Shown here piece by piece: positions 36,025 through 45,713 of a stretch of DNA of 64,000 bases (its first letter is position 1; each line of letters begins with the position of its first letter). The position numbers and the translations under genes are program-made. The stretch spans positions 124,001 through 188,000 of the forward strand of contig NZ_PVWN01000002.1 of NCBI RefSeq assembly GCF_003003885.1, given 5' to 3'. Under the pieces are notes generated by a model. It searched no databases, was not told the origin of the DNA, and worked only from the letters and a program-made list of their open reading frames with translations. The stretch is from Chlorogloea sp. CCALA 695 (lineage in GTDB: Bacteria > Cyanobacteriota > Cyanobacteriia > Cyanobacteriales > Chroococcidiopsidaceae).

Positions 36025-36282
36025 CCGCTCAACAAGTTGTTTTTTCAACTCTAATGTAAACTTTTCTCTTAACCCCAAATTACTATTGGCTGCTTTTTTA
36101 GCTAAATTAGTTACATTCACTAGCAATTTACTTTTATTGTTCGGCTCGTCAACCTACTATAATTGCAAAAATTAACTCTCTTGTCTCTGGAAATCGGGAG
36201 AAAATTTCTTTAACCAATTATTAAAAAAATCTGCTACTACCACTACTAATCCTAATTATCTAAGTGAGGAAGTTAAGTAACT

Positions 36283-38193
36283 GTGTCAACGAGTATTATT
36301 CACAAAAAAGATAAAAGTAGCCCTAGTTTTAAGTTTGTTAGGGACATAACCAAAGTAACGGGGGGAACCCTCCTCACAATTACAATGTTAAGTAGTGCGA
36401 TCGCGGCAGGAGGATTAGTTGGTTTAGCAATTAGCTTCCGTGACTTGCCCGATGTGCGAGCTTTACGCACCTATGTTCCTGCGGAGACTAGCTACATTTA
36501 CGACATTAAAGGCAAGCTTTTCTCTAGTATTCACGGGGAAGCTAACCGCGAGGTTACACCTCTAGATAAAATTTCCCCAGAATTAAAAAGGGCAGTAATT
36601 GCGATTGAAGACAGCAATTTTTATTACCACAGAGGCATCAACCCGATCAGTGTCGGACGGGCGTTAGTAGTCAACTATCAAAAAGGTTCAGTGAGAGAAG
36701 GTAGCTCAACCTTGACTATGCAGTTGATGAAAAATGTTTTTCTCTCACGCCAGCGTACCTTTAGCCGCAAACTAGCCGAGGGCGTATTGGCAATTCGGAT
36801 TGAACAAATTTTGACCAAAGACCAAATTTTGGAAATGTACCTCAATCAAATTTATTGGGGACATAACAACTATGGCGTACAAACTGCTGCTCGTAGCTAT
36901 TTCAACAAATCGGCAGGAACTTTAACCTTAGCTGAATCGGCAATGCTTGCAGGTTTAATCAAAGCACCTCAAGAATACAGCCCGTTTGTAGATATTAAAA
37001 AGGCAACCGAGCAACAGCATATAGTATTACGACGAATGCGCGATTTAGGCTGGATTACACCCCAAGAGGAAACCAAAGCCCGCACCCAAAAAATTAAGCT
37101 AGGTAAGATTAAATCTTTCCAAGGTAGTGCAAGTCCCTATGTGACAAATGCCGCTTCGGGCGAGTTAATTCAACGCTTTGGGCGCGATGCAGTTTTAAAA
37201 GGTGGAATGCGGGTACAAACTACGATTGATGCCAAAATGCAAACTATGGCAGAAGAAACAGTAGTTAATTCCCATCGCAGGTTGCGTCGTCAAGGTGTTC
37301 GCGCTGATCAAATGGCTCTAGTGGCGATCGATCCGCGCACGCACTTTATTAAAGCCTTGGTAGGGGGTGTAAATCCTAAAAAGAGCGAATTTAACCGCGC
37401 AATTCAAGCTATTCGTCAGCCTGGCTCGGCGTTTAAACCCTTTGTTTACTATGCAGCTTTTGCATCGGGCAAATATACGCCCAATTCGATTGTTTCCGAT
37501 ACACCCGTCCGGTATCGAGAAGCTAGTGGTTACTATTATCCCAAAAACTACGATAGCTCTTTTAGCGGATCTATGTCGATTCGGAAAGCTTTGGAAGTAT
37601 CGCGCAATATTCCAGCAATTAAAATCGGACGGGCTGTGGGGATGAATAAAGTGATCGAAACTTGCCGTATTTTGGGTATCAATAGCCCAATGGAGCCTGT
37701 AACCTCTCTGCCATTGGGAGCAATTGGCGTAACTCCTTTAGAAATGGCTAATGCCTATGCCACGTTTGCAAGTTATGGTTGGCAATCGGATCCTACGGTG
37801 ATTGCCCGTGTCACCGATAGCAGTGGAAATGTTTTATTAGACAATACCCCCAAACCGCAATTAGTCCTTGAGCCTTGGGCAGCAGCTTCACTAACAAGTG
37901 TCATGCAAGGGGTAATTAATAACGGTACAGGAAAAGCTGCCCAAATTGGTCGCCCCGCCGCCGGGAAAACGGGAACAACATCTTCCGAGCGGGATATTTG
38001 GTTTGTGGGCTATGTACCGCAACTGGCTACGGCTGTATGGGTAGGAAATGATAACTATCGACCTTTGGGTCAAGGTTCTACTGGTGGTACTTTTGTCGCT
38101 CCGATTTGGCGCGACTTTATGAGTAAAGCTTTGAAAGGTATACCTGCTCAAAACTTTCGTCCGGCATCGGATTTTGATCGCCCTAAGAGATAG
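36283..38193 (+). CDS. Class A penicillin-binding protein 1A
   Basis: A 636-residue bifunctional peptidoglycan synthase starting at GTG. One transmembrane span near residues 28-52 is followed by a GT51 glycosyltransferase domain (IEDSNFYYHRG with the catalytic Glu near residue 108; REGSSTLTMQLMKN) and a transpeptidase domain with the active-site motif S-A-F-K (near residue 382), the SRN motif and K-T-G near 561. All catalytic residues are present. It is the shorter kind of cyanobacterial PBP1. A hairpin repeat lies 4 bp past its stop. Confidence 0.93.
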   Translation: MSTSIIHKKDKSSPSFKFVRDITKVTGGTLLTITMLSSAIAAGGLVGLAISFRDLPDVRALRTYVPAETSYIYDIKGKLFSSIHGEANREVTPLDKISPELKRAVIAIEDSNFYYHRGINPISVGRALVVNYQKGSVREGSSTLTMQLMKNVFLSRQRTFSRKLAEGVLAIRIEQILTKDQILEMYLNQIYWGHNNYGVQTAARSYFNKSAGTLTLAESAMLAGLIKAPQEYSPFVDIKKATEQQHIVLRRMRDLGWITPQEETKARTQKIKLGKIKSFQGSASPYVTNAASGELIQRFGRDAVLKGGMRVQTTIDAKMQTMAEETVVNSHRRLRRQGVRADQMALVAIDPRTHFIKALVGGVNPKKSEFNRAIQAIRQPGSAFKPFVYYAAFASGKYTPNSIVSDTPVRYREASGYYYPKNYDSSFSGSMSIRKALEVSRNIPAIKIGRAVGMNKVIETCRILGINSPMEPVTSLPLGAIGVTPLEMANAYATFASYGWQSDPTVIARVTDSSGNVLLDNTPKPQLVLEPWAAASLTSVMQGVINNGTGKAAQIGRPAAGKTGTTSSERDIWFVGYVPQLATAVWVGNDNYRPLGQGSTGGTFVAPIWRDFMSKALKGIPAQNFRPASDFDRPKR

Positions 38194-38196
38194 CAA

Positions 38197-38217
38197 AGAC
38201 GTTGCGTTGCAACGTCT
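38197..38217. repeat. Dispersed GACGTT-type hairpin, copy 2
   Basis: A 9-bp stem AGACGTTGC / GCAACGTCT with the loop GTT. It fills nearly the entire space between the stop codons of the convergent PBP1A and DUF1825 genes, so it should act as a bidirectional terminator. Confidence 0.8.
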
Positions 38218-38541
38218 CTACACTCCCTTTTCTAACTCAGCTTTCATCCGCTCCAAAGTAAAGTTCATTTGGTCGAACATTTGCTGCGGAGTCACCCCAA
38301 ATTGATTTAGTTGGGTTTTGAGCTGTTCTACCGTCATCTGCGCCATGAAATCTTCTGATAGCTCAAAGCGCTTCATAAAGATTTTATAGCGCTCCATCAT
38401 CGCCTCCATCTGCTCAATAAATAGCTTTTTGCCGTCGCGGTCGAATTTGCCGTAACTATTACCAAGCTTTACTAAGGCTTGGTATTCTTCAAACAGTTGT
38501 TTGGCTTCTTGTTGGACTATCTCAGAGTCAAAAAATCCCAT
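38218..38541 (-). CDS. DUF1825 family protein
   Basis: A 107-residue all-helical protein from ATG 38541 (MGFFDSEIVQQEAKQLFEEY). The family is restricted to cyanobacteria and plastid-bearing relatives; function unknown. Charged, Met- and Gln-rich helices (EQMEAMMERYKIFMKRF) make a coiled-coil or helical bundle likely. The 20-codon longer frame upstream contains a HIP1 site and is rejected. Confidence 0.85.
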   Translation of the reverse strand: MGFFDSEIVQQEAKQLFEEYQALVKLGNSYGKFDRDGKKLFIEQMEAMMERYKIFMKRFELSEDFMAQMTVEQLKTQLNQFGVTPQQMFDQMNFTLERMKAELEKGV

Positions 38542-38714
38542 AGCGTTGGATAACAAAGGTGCGATCGCCCAAAATATGTGTACTTTGGCGTTTAGTATCA
38601 TTCTAGTCTAGGCTTAAGGTTTAGCTTGAATATCCTAAAGAGCGAGATTTCTCTCCTTGACTATATAGCAATTATATGTATATAAATTATCTTGCTATGT
38701 AGAGTTGCCGGAAA

Positions 38715-39083
38715 ATGATTGAGCGCTCAAAAAGTCGAAAAATTGCCGCAGTTTTAGCTTTAACAGGAATCCTTAGCCCCATTGCTGGATGGCATAAGTT
38801 TTATTTGGGTCAGCCTTTGTGGGGGGTGGTATATTTGCTATTGTCTTGGACACCCATCCCACGCGCCGCTAGTGCCATTGAGGGTGTATGGTATTTACTA
38901 CAAAATGAAGCAGAATTTGACGAAAACTTTAACCAAAGTTCGCCTCAGATATTAATAGCGCCAAATAACGTTAAAGCAATTTCTGAAGCCATGCGTCAAC
39001 TAGACTCTTTGCGCGAAGATGGGCTAATCTCGGAATACGAGTTTGAGCAGAAACGCCGCCAAATGTTAGATAAAATTGCTTAA
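38715..39083 (+). CDS. TM2-domain membrane protein with C-terminal SHOCT-like helix
   Basis: A 122-residue protein. The N-terminal two-span TM2 domain (about 8-62) includes GWHKFYLGQPLWGVVYLLLSW. The C-terminus (about 90-122, EAMRQLDSLREDGLISEYEFEQKRRQMLDKI) matches a SHOCT short helical oligomerisation module. The combination is common in bacteria; it may be a membrane-anchored oligomerising scaffold. The downstream helix-hairpin-helix gene begins 21 bp later. Confidence 0.85.
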   Translation: MIERSKSRKIAAVLALTGILSPIAGWHKFYLGQPLWGVVYLLLSWTPIPRAASAIEGVWYLLQNEAEFDENFNQSSPQILIAPNNVKAISEAMRQLDSLREDGLISEYEFEQKRRQMLDKIA

Positions 39084-39104
39084 GCATTTACAATCAATTA
39101 ATTC

Positions 39105-39608
39105 ATGCAATGGCTACCTTCAATTCGCACTAAGCTATTAAACGATCCTTTTTATCGAATGCAAACAAATGCAGAAATTGCGATCGCTGCCGATTTGGGT
39201 ATTATGATCGATGTCAATACAGCCAAGGTAGACGATTGGTTGCGACTACCTGGGTTATCCATCCATCAAGCGCGAAACTTGGTGCAACTATGTCAAGCTG
39301 GAGTACAATTTTGCTGCATTGAAGATATTGCCGCAGCTTTAAGTATTTCTGTTCAACACTTGCAACCTTTAGTACCTGTACTCAAGTTTTGCTACTACGA
39401 TGAAATTTCTGCTGTAAAAGCAATTAGCCCAAATATTGCCACAATTGAGCAATTAGCAGAAATTCCCGCCATTGATTTAGCTTTAGCTCAATTTATAGTC
39501 CAAAATCGTCACTTGCAAGGTACGTACCGCAACTTAGTAGATTTTCAACGGCGGCTATCGCTAAGTGGGGCTGTAATTAGCCAGTTGATGTATTATTTGC
39601 AGTTTTAG
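39105..39608 (+). CDS. Helix-hairpin-helix (ComEA-like) protein
   Basis: A 167-residue cytoplasmic protein with two HhH-like stretches: DVNTAKVDDWLRLPGLSIHQARNLVQL (about 37-63) and IATIEQLAEIPAIDLALAQFIVQ (about 114-136). These are the sequence-independent DNA-binding hairpins of ComEA, although there is no secretion signal. Its stop overlaps the convergent lepB by 4 bp. A role in DNA binding or repair is inferred only. Confidence 0.75.
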   Translation: MQWLPSIRTKLLNDPFYRMQTNAEIAIAADLGIMIDVNTAKVDDWLRLPGLSIHQARNLVQLCQAGVQFCCIEDIAAALSISVQHLQPLVPVLKFCYYDEISAVKAISPNIATIEQLAEIPAIDLALAQFIVQNRHLQGTYRNLVDFQRRLSLSGAVISQLMYYLQF

Positions 39609-40171
39609 ACAAAGCCGATGCGGTTAAGCGGCCAAAAACGAAACCTCGCCCGTCCAATAATATTTTGTTCTGGTAAAAATCCCCAAACGTGAGAATCGTT
39701 ACTATCATTGCGGTTATCGCCCATTACAAACAAATTATGTGCAGGAACTTGTTGGGGTAATAAGCGGTAAGCTGGAGGTTCGGCAATATAGCTTTCTTGC
39801 AAAGGATGGTTGTTTAAATATACTTTGCCATTGGTAACGCTTACGGTTTCTTGAGGAGTCGCAATTACACGCTTGATAAAGGCTTGTTCTTTATCGTAGG
39901 CAGTTTGTAGTTGCAGGGGAGTATGGAAAACGACAATGTCTCCCTTTGTTGGCGCGTGGAAATGATAAGAGAGTTTCTCGACCACTAAGCGATCGCCTGT
40001 ATGTAAAGTTGGTAGCATAGAATCTGAGGGAATATAGCGCGGTTCGGCAACAAAAGCACGAATCAGCAGCGCCAAACACAAAGCAATAAAAATTAGCTGA
40101 AAATTCTCTTGCTGGGAGCGCCAAACCCTCAACCACAAAGGCGCTTCTATTGATTTTTTGTCTTCATTCAT
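39605..40171 (-). CDS. lepB: Signal peptidase I
   Basis: A 188-residue serine protease with one N-terminal transmembrane helix (IFIALCLALLIRAFV). The catalytic Ser51 is in PSDSMLPTL and Lys100 in FIKRVIA, and the GDNRNDSNDS box is present. It removes signal peptides from secreted and thylakoid-lumen proteins. Full length. Upstream lies a 516-bp gap with an 11-bp inverted repeat. Confidence 0.95.
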   Translation of the reverse strand: MNEDKKSIEAPLWLRVWRSQQENFQLIFIALCLALLIRAFVAEPRYIPSDSMLPTLHTGDRLVVEKLSYHFHAPTKGDIVVFHTPLQLQTAYDKEQAFIKRVIATPQETVSVTNGKVYLNNHPLQESYIAEPPAYRLLPQQVPAHNLFVMGDNRNDSNDSHVWGFLPEQNIIGRARFRFWPLNRIGFV

Positions 40172-40687
40172 AGAAATTAGTTGAGCAAAGCAATTAGTTC
40201 AAACAGCAGTTTTTATCGCCTAACTTTGACTATCGGCGAAAAAAAACTGCTGACAACTCTAAGTCTAAGAGAGGTTGAGCCTTAGAAACTGTTTCAATCT
40301 CAGTTAAGCCAGAAAGCAACATTAGTTAAATCGTCTTTAACGCGATTTTAGAGCAAAAACAAGCATAAATACCTTAAATCTAACCCCATGATTTCCTTAG
40401 CACTTTCCTAACCCTAAATCCTAACTTTTTAATATTATTTCTACCTTTTGGTAGTGTAAAAATCTTGGGGCGATGTTAAATTAGGTACGAGATCAATTTA
40501 TCCTTTCGCAACTGCTAGAAACGGTGATTTTTGGGATTATACCGTCATTTTTAAATGAAAAATTTAGAAGGCTCCTAGTTTTCATTAGTTCGCGCTATCA
40601 AGCGATGCTTTGGACTCAATAGCAACGTTTTCAAATGTGCAACACTTGTTGTATTAATCGCTGTTAACTGTAAGGAAACTAAAAACC
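40172..40687. other. 516-bp regulatory gap upstream of the mycosporine cluster
   Basis: Between divergent lepB and mysA. It holds an 11-bp inverted repeat CAGCAGTTTTT / AAAAACTGCTG at 40204-40252 with an inner TCGCC/GGCGA pair, a small hairpin CTACC-TTTT-GGTAG at 40441-40454, and a 5-bp stem ACGGT/ACCGT at 40521-40545 followed by a T-run. I see no ORF and no named riboswitch. A GGAAAC stretch precedes the mysA ATG. Confidence 0.55.
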
Positions 40688-41923
40688 ATGAGTATTGTTC
40701 AAGCAAAATTTGAAGCGACTGAAACTGCCTTTCATGTAGAAGGATACGAAAAAATTGATTTTAGTCTGGTTTTCGTCAACGGAGCTTTTGACATCAACAA
40801 CCCAGAATTAGCGCAAAGCTATAACAATTTTGGGCGATGTTTAGCAGTAGTAGATCGCAATGTCAATCGGTTGTATGGTAGTCAACTTGAAGCATACTTT
40901 AAGCACTACAACATTGATTTAACTGTATTTGAACTTGCAATTACCGAACCCACAAAGACGTTAGAAACCTTTGAAGCAATTATCGATGGGTTTGCTGACT
41001 TTGGTTTAGTCCGCAAAGAGCCTGTTTTGGTAGTAGGTGGTGGCTTGACAACCGATGTAGCAGGTTTTGCTTGCGCCTCTTATCGTCGCCGTACAAACTA
41101 TATTCGCATCCCGACAACGTTAATTGGCTTAGTAGATGCGGGAGTAGCAATTAAAGTTGCAGTCAATCACGGCAAACTTAAAAACCGTTTAGGCGCTTAC
41201 CACGCACCAAAAAAAGTAATTTTAGACTTTTCATTTTTACAAACCTTGCCAACTTCAGAAGTACGCAATGGAATGGCAGAATTAGTCAAAATTGCTGTAG
41301 TTTCAAACTCTGAAGTATTCGAGCTATTAGCGGAGTATGGGGAAGAATTACTTAATACTCATTTTGGCTACATTGACGCAAGCGAAAAAATTAAACTTGT
41401 TGCTCAAGAAGTAACCTATAAAGCAATCCAAACCATGCTGGAATTAGAAACCCCCAACTTGCATGAATTGGATTTAGACCGGGTAATTGCTTACGGACAC
41501 ACCTGGAGTCCAACATTAGAATTATCGCCTTCTGTGCCTTTATTACACGGTCATGCAGTAAATATTGACATGGCATTGACTGCAACGATCGCCCAATTAC
41601 GAGGTTACATTACCGTTGCAGAACGCGATCGCATTTTGGGTTTAATGAGCAAAATCGGTTTAGCTTTAGATCATCCTCTCCTAGATATCGATTTACTGTG
41701 GTATGCCACCGAGTCTATCACCCAAACTAGAGACGGCTTGCAACGCGCCGCCATGCCTAAACCAATCGGCGAATGCTGCTTTGTGAACGATTTAACCATT
41801 GAAGAATTAGAGGCGGCTTTAAGCGAACATAAGCGCCTTTGTGCAACCTATCCTCGTGCAGGGGCAGGAATTGATGGTTATGTTGGTAGCGTTCAACAAT
41901 TGGTAGGAACTAATAATGTCTAA
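40688..41923 (+). CDS. mysA: Demethyl-4-deoxygadusol synthase (MysA), sedoheptulose-7-phosphate cyclase
   Basis: A 411-residue enzyme of the 3-dehydroquinate synthase-like family. It turns sedoheptulose 7-phosphate (NAD- and metal-dependent) into demethyl-4-deoxygadusol, the first step of mycosporine synthesis. NAD-binding features include [22 protein letters not shown], and metal and substrate residues lie in [11 protein letters not shown] and [12 protein letters not shown]. The assignment as DDG synthase rather than another cyclase rests on the following mysB and mysC. mysB overlaps its end by 8 bp. Confidence 0.93.
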   Translation: MSIVQAKFEATETAFHVEGYEKIDFSLVFVNGAFDINNPELAQSYNNFGRCLAVVDRNVNRLYGSQLEAYFKHYNIDLTVFELAITEPTKTLETFEAIIDGFADFGLVRKEPVLVVGGGLTTDVAGFACASYRRRTNYIRIPTTLIGLVDAGVAIKVAVNHGKLKNRLGAYHAPKKVILDFSFLQTLPTSEVRNGMAELVKIAVVSNSEVFELLAEYGEELLNTHFGYIDASEKIKLVAQEVTYKAIQTMLELETPNLHELDLDRVIAYGHTWSPTLELSPSVPLLHGHAVNIDMALTATIAQLRGYITVAERDRILGLMSKIGLALDHPLLDIDLLWYATESITQTRDGLQRAAMPKPIGECCFVNDLTIEELEAALSEHKRLCATYPRAGAGIDGYVGSVQQLVGTNNV

Positions 41924-42728
41924 ATTAGTTCCTCGCCCGGTTACTCCTTTGGGAATACTGGTAGAAAAACTAGAAACGGCGCTAATGATGGCAAGAGAGG
42001 CGCTTGTAGCAACTCCTGTCATCAAACAGTTAGAAACAGCGCTGTTGCTAGCGGCGGGGATAGATCCTTACATAGAAAATTGTACTACCACCCAATCGCC
42101 AGCATTAAGAGAAATCGCTTTAAGTACCCAAGCGGAAAAATGGAGCGAAAAGTTTAATGATGGTGCTACTGGGCGAGAGTTAGAACAAGAAATGCTTTCG
42201 GGACACTTAGAAGGACAAGCATTAAAAATGTTTGTTTATATGAGTCGCGCTCAAAGTATTTTAGACATTGGGATGTTTACAGGCTACTCGGCGTTAGCAA
42301 TGGCGGAAGCTTTGCCAGAAAATGGACGTTTGGTAGCTTGCGAGGTGGATGCTTACGTTGCTAAATTTGCTCAAAAGTTGTTTGAATCTTCTCCTCACGG
42401 GGCAAAAATAGAAGTAGAAGTAGGTGGGGCTTTAGAAACTTTAGATAAGTTAGCCGCTAAGGGAGAGTGTTTCGATTTGGCGTTTATTGATGCCGATAAA
42501 GAGGAATACGTAGAGTATTACAAAAAACTGTTAGACTCCAATCTCTTAGCGCCCCAAGGCTTTATCTGTGTAGATAATACCTTGTTGCAAGGGCAGCCTT
42601 ACTTATCAGAGCAATCCGCCAATGGCAAAGCGATCGCCGAGTTTAACCAGATAGTGGCAGAAGATCCGCGCACGGAGCAAGTATTGTTACCAATTCGTGA
42701 TGGTTTGACGATTATTCGGCGAGTTTAA
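41916..42728 (+). CDS. mysB: O-methyltransferase MysB
   Basis: A 270-residue class I methyltransferase. It converts demethyl-4-deoxygadusol to 4-deoxygadusol with S-adenosylmethionine. Motifs: [21 protein letters not shown] (SAM-binding Gly loop), [15 protein letters not shown] and [12 protein letters not shown], as in catechol-type O-methyltransferases. An 8-bp overlap with mysA indicates translational coupling. A short hairpin follows before mysC. Confidence 0.93.
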   Translation: MSKLVPRPVTPLGILVEKLETALMMAREALVATPVIKQLETALLLAAGIDPYIENCTTTQSPALREIALSTQAEKWSEKFNDGATGRELEQEMLSGHLEGQALKMFVYMSRAQSILDIGMFTGYSALAMAEALPENGRLVACEVDAYVAKFAQKLFESSPHGAKIEVEVGGALETLDKLAAKGECFDLAFIDADKEEYVEYYKKLLDSNLLAPQGFICVDNTLLQGQPYLSEQSANGKAIAEFNQIVAEDPRTEQVLLPIRDGLTIIRRV

Positions 42729-42734
42729 CTTTTA

Positions 42735-42759
42735 AGGGCGTACCTATGTTGTGCGCCCT
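42735..42759 (+). promoter_or_regulatory. Hairpin between mysB and mysC
   Basis: AGGGCG and CGCCCT form a 6-bp GC-rich stem with a 13-nt loop in the 60-bp gap, followed by an A/T-rich tract with five T residues. It could attenuate mysC expression. Confidence 0.4.
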
Positions 42760-42788
42760 CAACAAATTTTTGATGGGGAGACGCGCAA

Positions 42789-44102
42789 GTGTTGGCATTG
42801 TTTCAAAATCTGGGTACTCTATTACTACTTGCTTTGGCATTTCCCTTTAATTGCATCGTTGTTTTAGTAGCGTTACTAACAAAACCAAAACTTCCCCAAG
42901 CTACCGTTGCGAAAGCTCAAAATATCTTGATTAGTGGCGGTAAAATGACAAAAGCGTTGCAATTAGCGCGATCGTTTTATGCGGCGGGACATCGAGTAGT
43001 TTTAATTGAGACTGATAAATATTGGTTAACTGGACATCGATTTTCTCGCGCTGTCGATGCTTTTTATACTGTACCTGCACCACAAAAAGATCCCGAAGCT
43101 TATATTCAAGCGTTAGTTAACATTGCAAAAAAAGAAAATATTGATGTATACATTCCTGTATGCAGTCCAATTTCTAGCTATTATGACTCTTTAGCTAAAC
43201 CCGCTTTAGCTGGCTGCTGCGAGGTGTTTCACTTTGATGCTGATATTACTAAAATGCTCGATGATAAATTTGCTTTTGCTCAAACAGCGCAAAGTTTTGG
43301 TTTATCTGTCCCCAAATCCTACAAAATTACTCATCCTCAACAAGTCCTTGACTTTGATTTCTCTACTGAGCAAAATAAATATATTCTTAAAAGCATTCCC
43401 TACGATTCTGTTAGACGCTTAAACTTAACTAAACTTCCCTGTAATACCCGCGCAGAAACCGCAGCTTTTGTAAATAGCTTACCCATCAGCGAGGAAAAGC
43501 CCTGGATTATGCAAGAATTTATCACAGGGAAAGAGTATTGCACTCATAGCACCGTCAGAGATGGAGAGTTGAGATTGCATTGCTGTTGTGAATCCTCAGC
43601 TTTTCAAGTGAATTATGAAAACGTCGATCAACCAGAGATTTTGCAATGGGTGAGCCATTTTGTTAAACAATTGGGAGTCACCGGACAAGCTTCTTTTGAC
43701 TTTATTAGAGCAGAAAACGGGAATATCTACGCTATTGAATGCAACCCCCGCACGCACTCCGCCATTACGATGTTTTACAACCATCCAGGGGTAGCGTCAG
43801 CTTATTTGAGCAGTCAACCATTAAAGCCCTTGCAACCGCTAACTGATAGCAAGCCCACTTACTGGCTATATCATGAGGTTTGGCGGCTAAATGAAATTAG
43901 ATCGTTGCAGCAATTGCAGACATGGTTTAAAAATATTAGGCGCGGGAAAGAGTCAATTTTTGCCTTTAACGATCCCTTACCTTTTCTGATGGTGCATCAT
44001 TGGCAAATCCCTTTACTATTATTAGACAATCTGCGCCGACTAGCAGGTTGGATCAGGATAGATTTTAATATTGGTAAGCTTGTGGAGTTTGGGGGAGATT
44101 AA
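42789..44102 (+). CDS. mysC: ATP-grasp ligase MysC (mycosporine-glycine synthase)
   Basis: A 437-residue protein starting at GTG. An N-terminal hydrophobic stretch (LGTLLLLALAFPFNCIVVLVALLT) precedes an ATP-grasp fold with ISGGKMTKALQLARSF, KYILKSIPYDSV, WIMQEFITGKEYCTH and FDFIRAENGNIYAIECNPRTHS, the last carrying metal-binding Glu and Asn. It attaches glycine to 4-deoxygadusol to form mycosporine-glycine. No mysD (D-Ala ligase-like) or mysE (NRPS-like) gene follows. Confidence 0.92.
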   Translation: MLALFQNLGTLLLLALAFPFNCIVVLVALLTKPKLPQATVAKAQNILISGGKMTKALQLARSFYAAGHRVVLIETDKYWLTGHRFSRAVDAFYTVPAPQKDPEAYIQALVNIAKKENIDVYIPVCSPISSYYDSLAKPALAGCCEVFHFDADITKMLDDKFAFAQTAQSFGLSVPKSYKITHPQQVLDFDFSTEQNKYILKSIPYDSVRRLNLTKLPCNTRAETAAFVNSLPISEEKPWIMQEFITGKEYCTHSTVRDGELRLHCCCESSAFQVNYENVDQPEILQWVSHFVKQLGVTGQASFDFIRAENGNIYAIECNPRTHSAITMFYNHPGVASAYLSSQPLKPLQPLTDSKPTYWLYHEVWRLNEIRSLQQLQTWFKNIRRGKESIFAFNDPLPFLMVHHWQIPLLLLDNLRRLAGWIRIDFNIGKLVEFGGD

Positions 44103-44468
44103 TACTTAATGAATAGCACAACCCACTCGCAAGGTAGATTGTGCCAAGAAACCTTAAATAATTCATCTCTATTATCTCTCATAGTGCGATCGCACTTTCT
44201 TAATTAATTCTTAAATATTTACATAATTTTAATTTCTATAGCTATTAAGTCAACTGATTTAATATGCACCTAAACCCTCTCCAACAAAAGATTCTTAGCA
44301 TTATTGAGCCACTATTGCTACAAAACGCCTTAGTTAAATCAACCTTAATCTAAATCCGCCAAATTGGTTTAGGGGCAACCATGACAAAAATGTTGCTACA
44401 GTGCGATCTGTATATAAGATAAAGTAAATAAATATTAATAATTTCTCACAATAGGACAAAACTATATC
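44103..44468. other. 366-bp gap after mysC
   Basis: Holds a HIP1-based 14-bp palindrome with a T-rich tail (44183-44205), possibly the mys terminator. At 44263 begins a 29-codon ATG frame (MHLNPLQQKILSIIEPLLL and ten more residues) that stops and then continues open for about 20 codons; it may be a decayed gene end or chance. AT-rich DNA before arsA should hold its promoter. Confidence 0.4.
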
Positions 44469-45641
44469 ATGCGCGTAATTTTAATGACAGGTAAAGGCGG
44501 AGTTGGCAAAACTTCTGTAGCGGCGGCTACAGGGCTACGTTGTGCAGAGCTTGGCTACCGTACACTGGTATTAAGTACCGATCCCGCGCACTCTTTAGCA
44601 GATAGTTTTGACTTAGAATTAGGACACGAAGCGCAACAAATACGCCCTAACCTCTGGGGAGCAGAATTAGACGCGCTAATGGAGCTAGAAGGCAACTGGG
44701 GAGCCGTCAAACGCTACATTACCCAAGTATTGCAAGCGCGTGGCTTAGACGGCATTCAGGCGGAGGAATTAGCAATTTTGCCAGGGATGGATGAAATCTT
44801 TGGTTTAGTACGGATGAAACGCCACTACGACGAAGGCGAATTTGATGTATTAATTATCGATTCTGCGCCTACAGGTACAGCTTTGCGCTTACTAAGCTTA
44901 CCAGAAGTTGGCGGCTGGTATATGCGCCGCTTTTACAAACCATTTCAAAATATATCTGTAGCCTTAAGACCGCTTGTAGAGCCATTTTTCAGACCAATTG
45001 CCGGGTTTTCTTTGCCTAATAAAGAAGTAATGGACGCTCCTTACGAATTTTACGAACAAATTGAGGCTTTAGAAAAAGTATTAACCGATAATACGCAAAC
45101 TTCTGTGCGGTTAGTTACCAACCCGGAAAAAATGGTAATTAAAGAATCTTTACGCGCCCATGCTTACTTAAGTTTGTACAACGTAGCAACCGATTTAGTA
45201 GTAGCAAATAGAATTATTCCCGCCGAAGTTCAAGATCCATTTTTTAAACGTTGGAAAGAAAATCAAGAGCAATATCGCCAAGAAATTCACGAAAATTTCC
45301 ACCCTTTACCCGTTAAAGAAGTTCCTTTGTATTCCGAGGAAATGTGCGGTTTAGCAGCATTGGAAAGATTGAAAGATACCTTATACGACAACGAAGATCC
45401 GACGCAAGTTTATTACAAAGAAACTACCTTAAGAGTTGTTAGAGAAGAAAATCAATACAGCTTAGAGATTTACTTACCAGGTATTCCTAAAAACCAAGTT
45501 CAGCTAAATAAAACGGGTGATGAGCTAAATATTACTATTGGCAATCATCGGCGGAATTTAGTTTTGCCTCAAGCTTTAGCAGCGCTGCAACCTGCGGGAG
45601 CAAAAATGGAAGAAGATTACTTAAAAATTCGTTTTGCTTGA
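44469..45641 (+). CDS. ArsA/Get3-family ATPase with C-terminal Hsp20-like domain
   Basis: A 390-residue protein. The deviant Walker A loop GKGGVGKT is at residues 8-15, the switch [12 protein letters not shown] near 137, and LVTNPEKMV near 216. The last 80 residues ([28 protein letters not shown]) fold like the alpha-crystallin/Hsp20 domain, as in cyanobacterial ArsA proteins. The family includes arsenite pumps and the tail-anchored-protein targeting factor Get3; without arsB or arsC neighbours, a targeting or chaperone role is more likely. Confidence 0.88.
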   Translation: MRVILMTGKGGVGKTSVAAATGLRCAELGYRTLVLSTDPAHSLADSFDLELGHEAQQIRPNLWGAELDALMELEGNWGAVKRYITQVLQARGLDGIQAEELAILPGMDEIFGLVRMKRHYDEGEFDVLIIDSAPTGTALRLLSLPEVGGWYMRRFYKPFQNISVALRPLVEPFFRPIAGFSLPNKEVMDAPYEFYEQIEALEKVLTDNTQTSVRLVTNPEKMVIKESLRAHAYLSLYNVATDLVVANRIIPAEVQDPFFKRWKENQEQYRQEIHENFHPLPVKEVPLYSEEMCGLAALERLKDTLYDNEDPTQVYYKETTLRVVREENQYSLEIYLPGIPKNQVQLNKTGDELNITIGNHRRNLVLPQALAALQPAGAKMEEDYLKIRFA

Positions 45642-45713
45642 AGCAAGCAGTAAGGGTGTAAGGCAGAAAGTTTCCACATAATTAATATCTAGGCATCCTG
45701 CAAAAAATTTCTT

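Noticed and set aside
40172-40687. A known riboswitch before mysA
   Set aside because: The hairpins do not match any riboswitch I can name.
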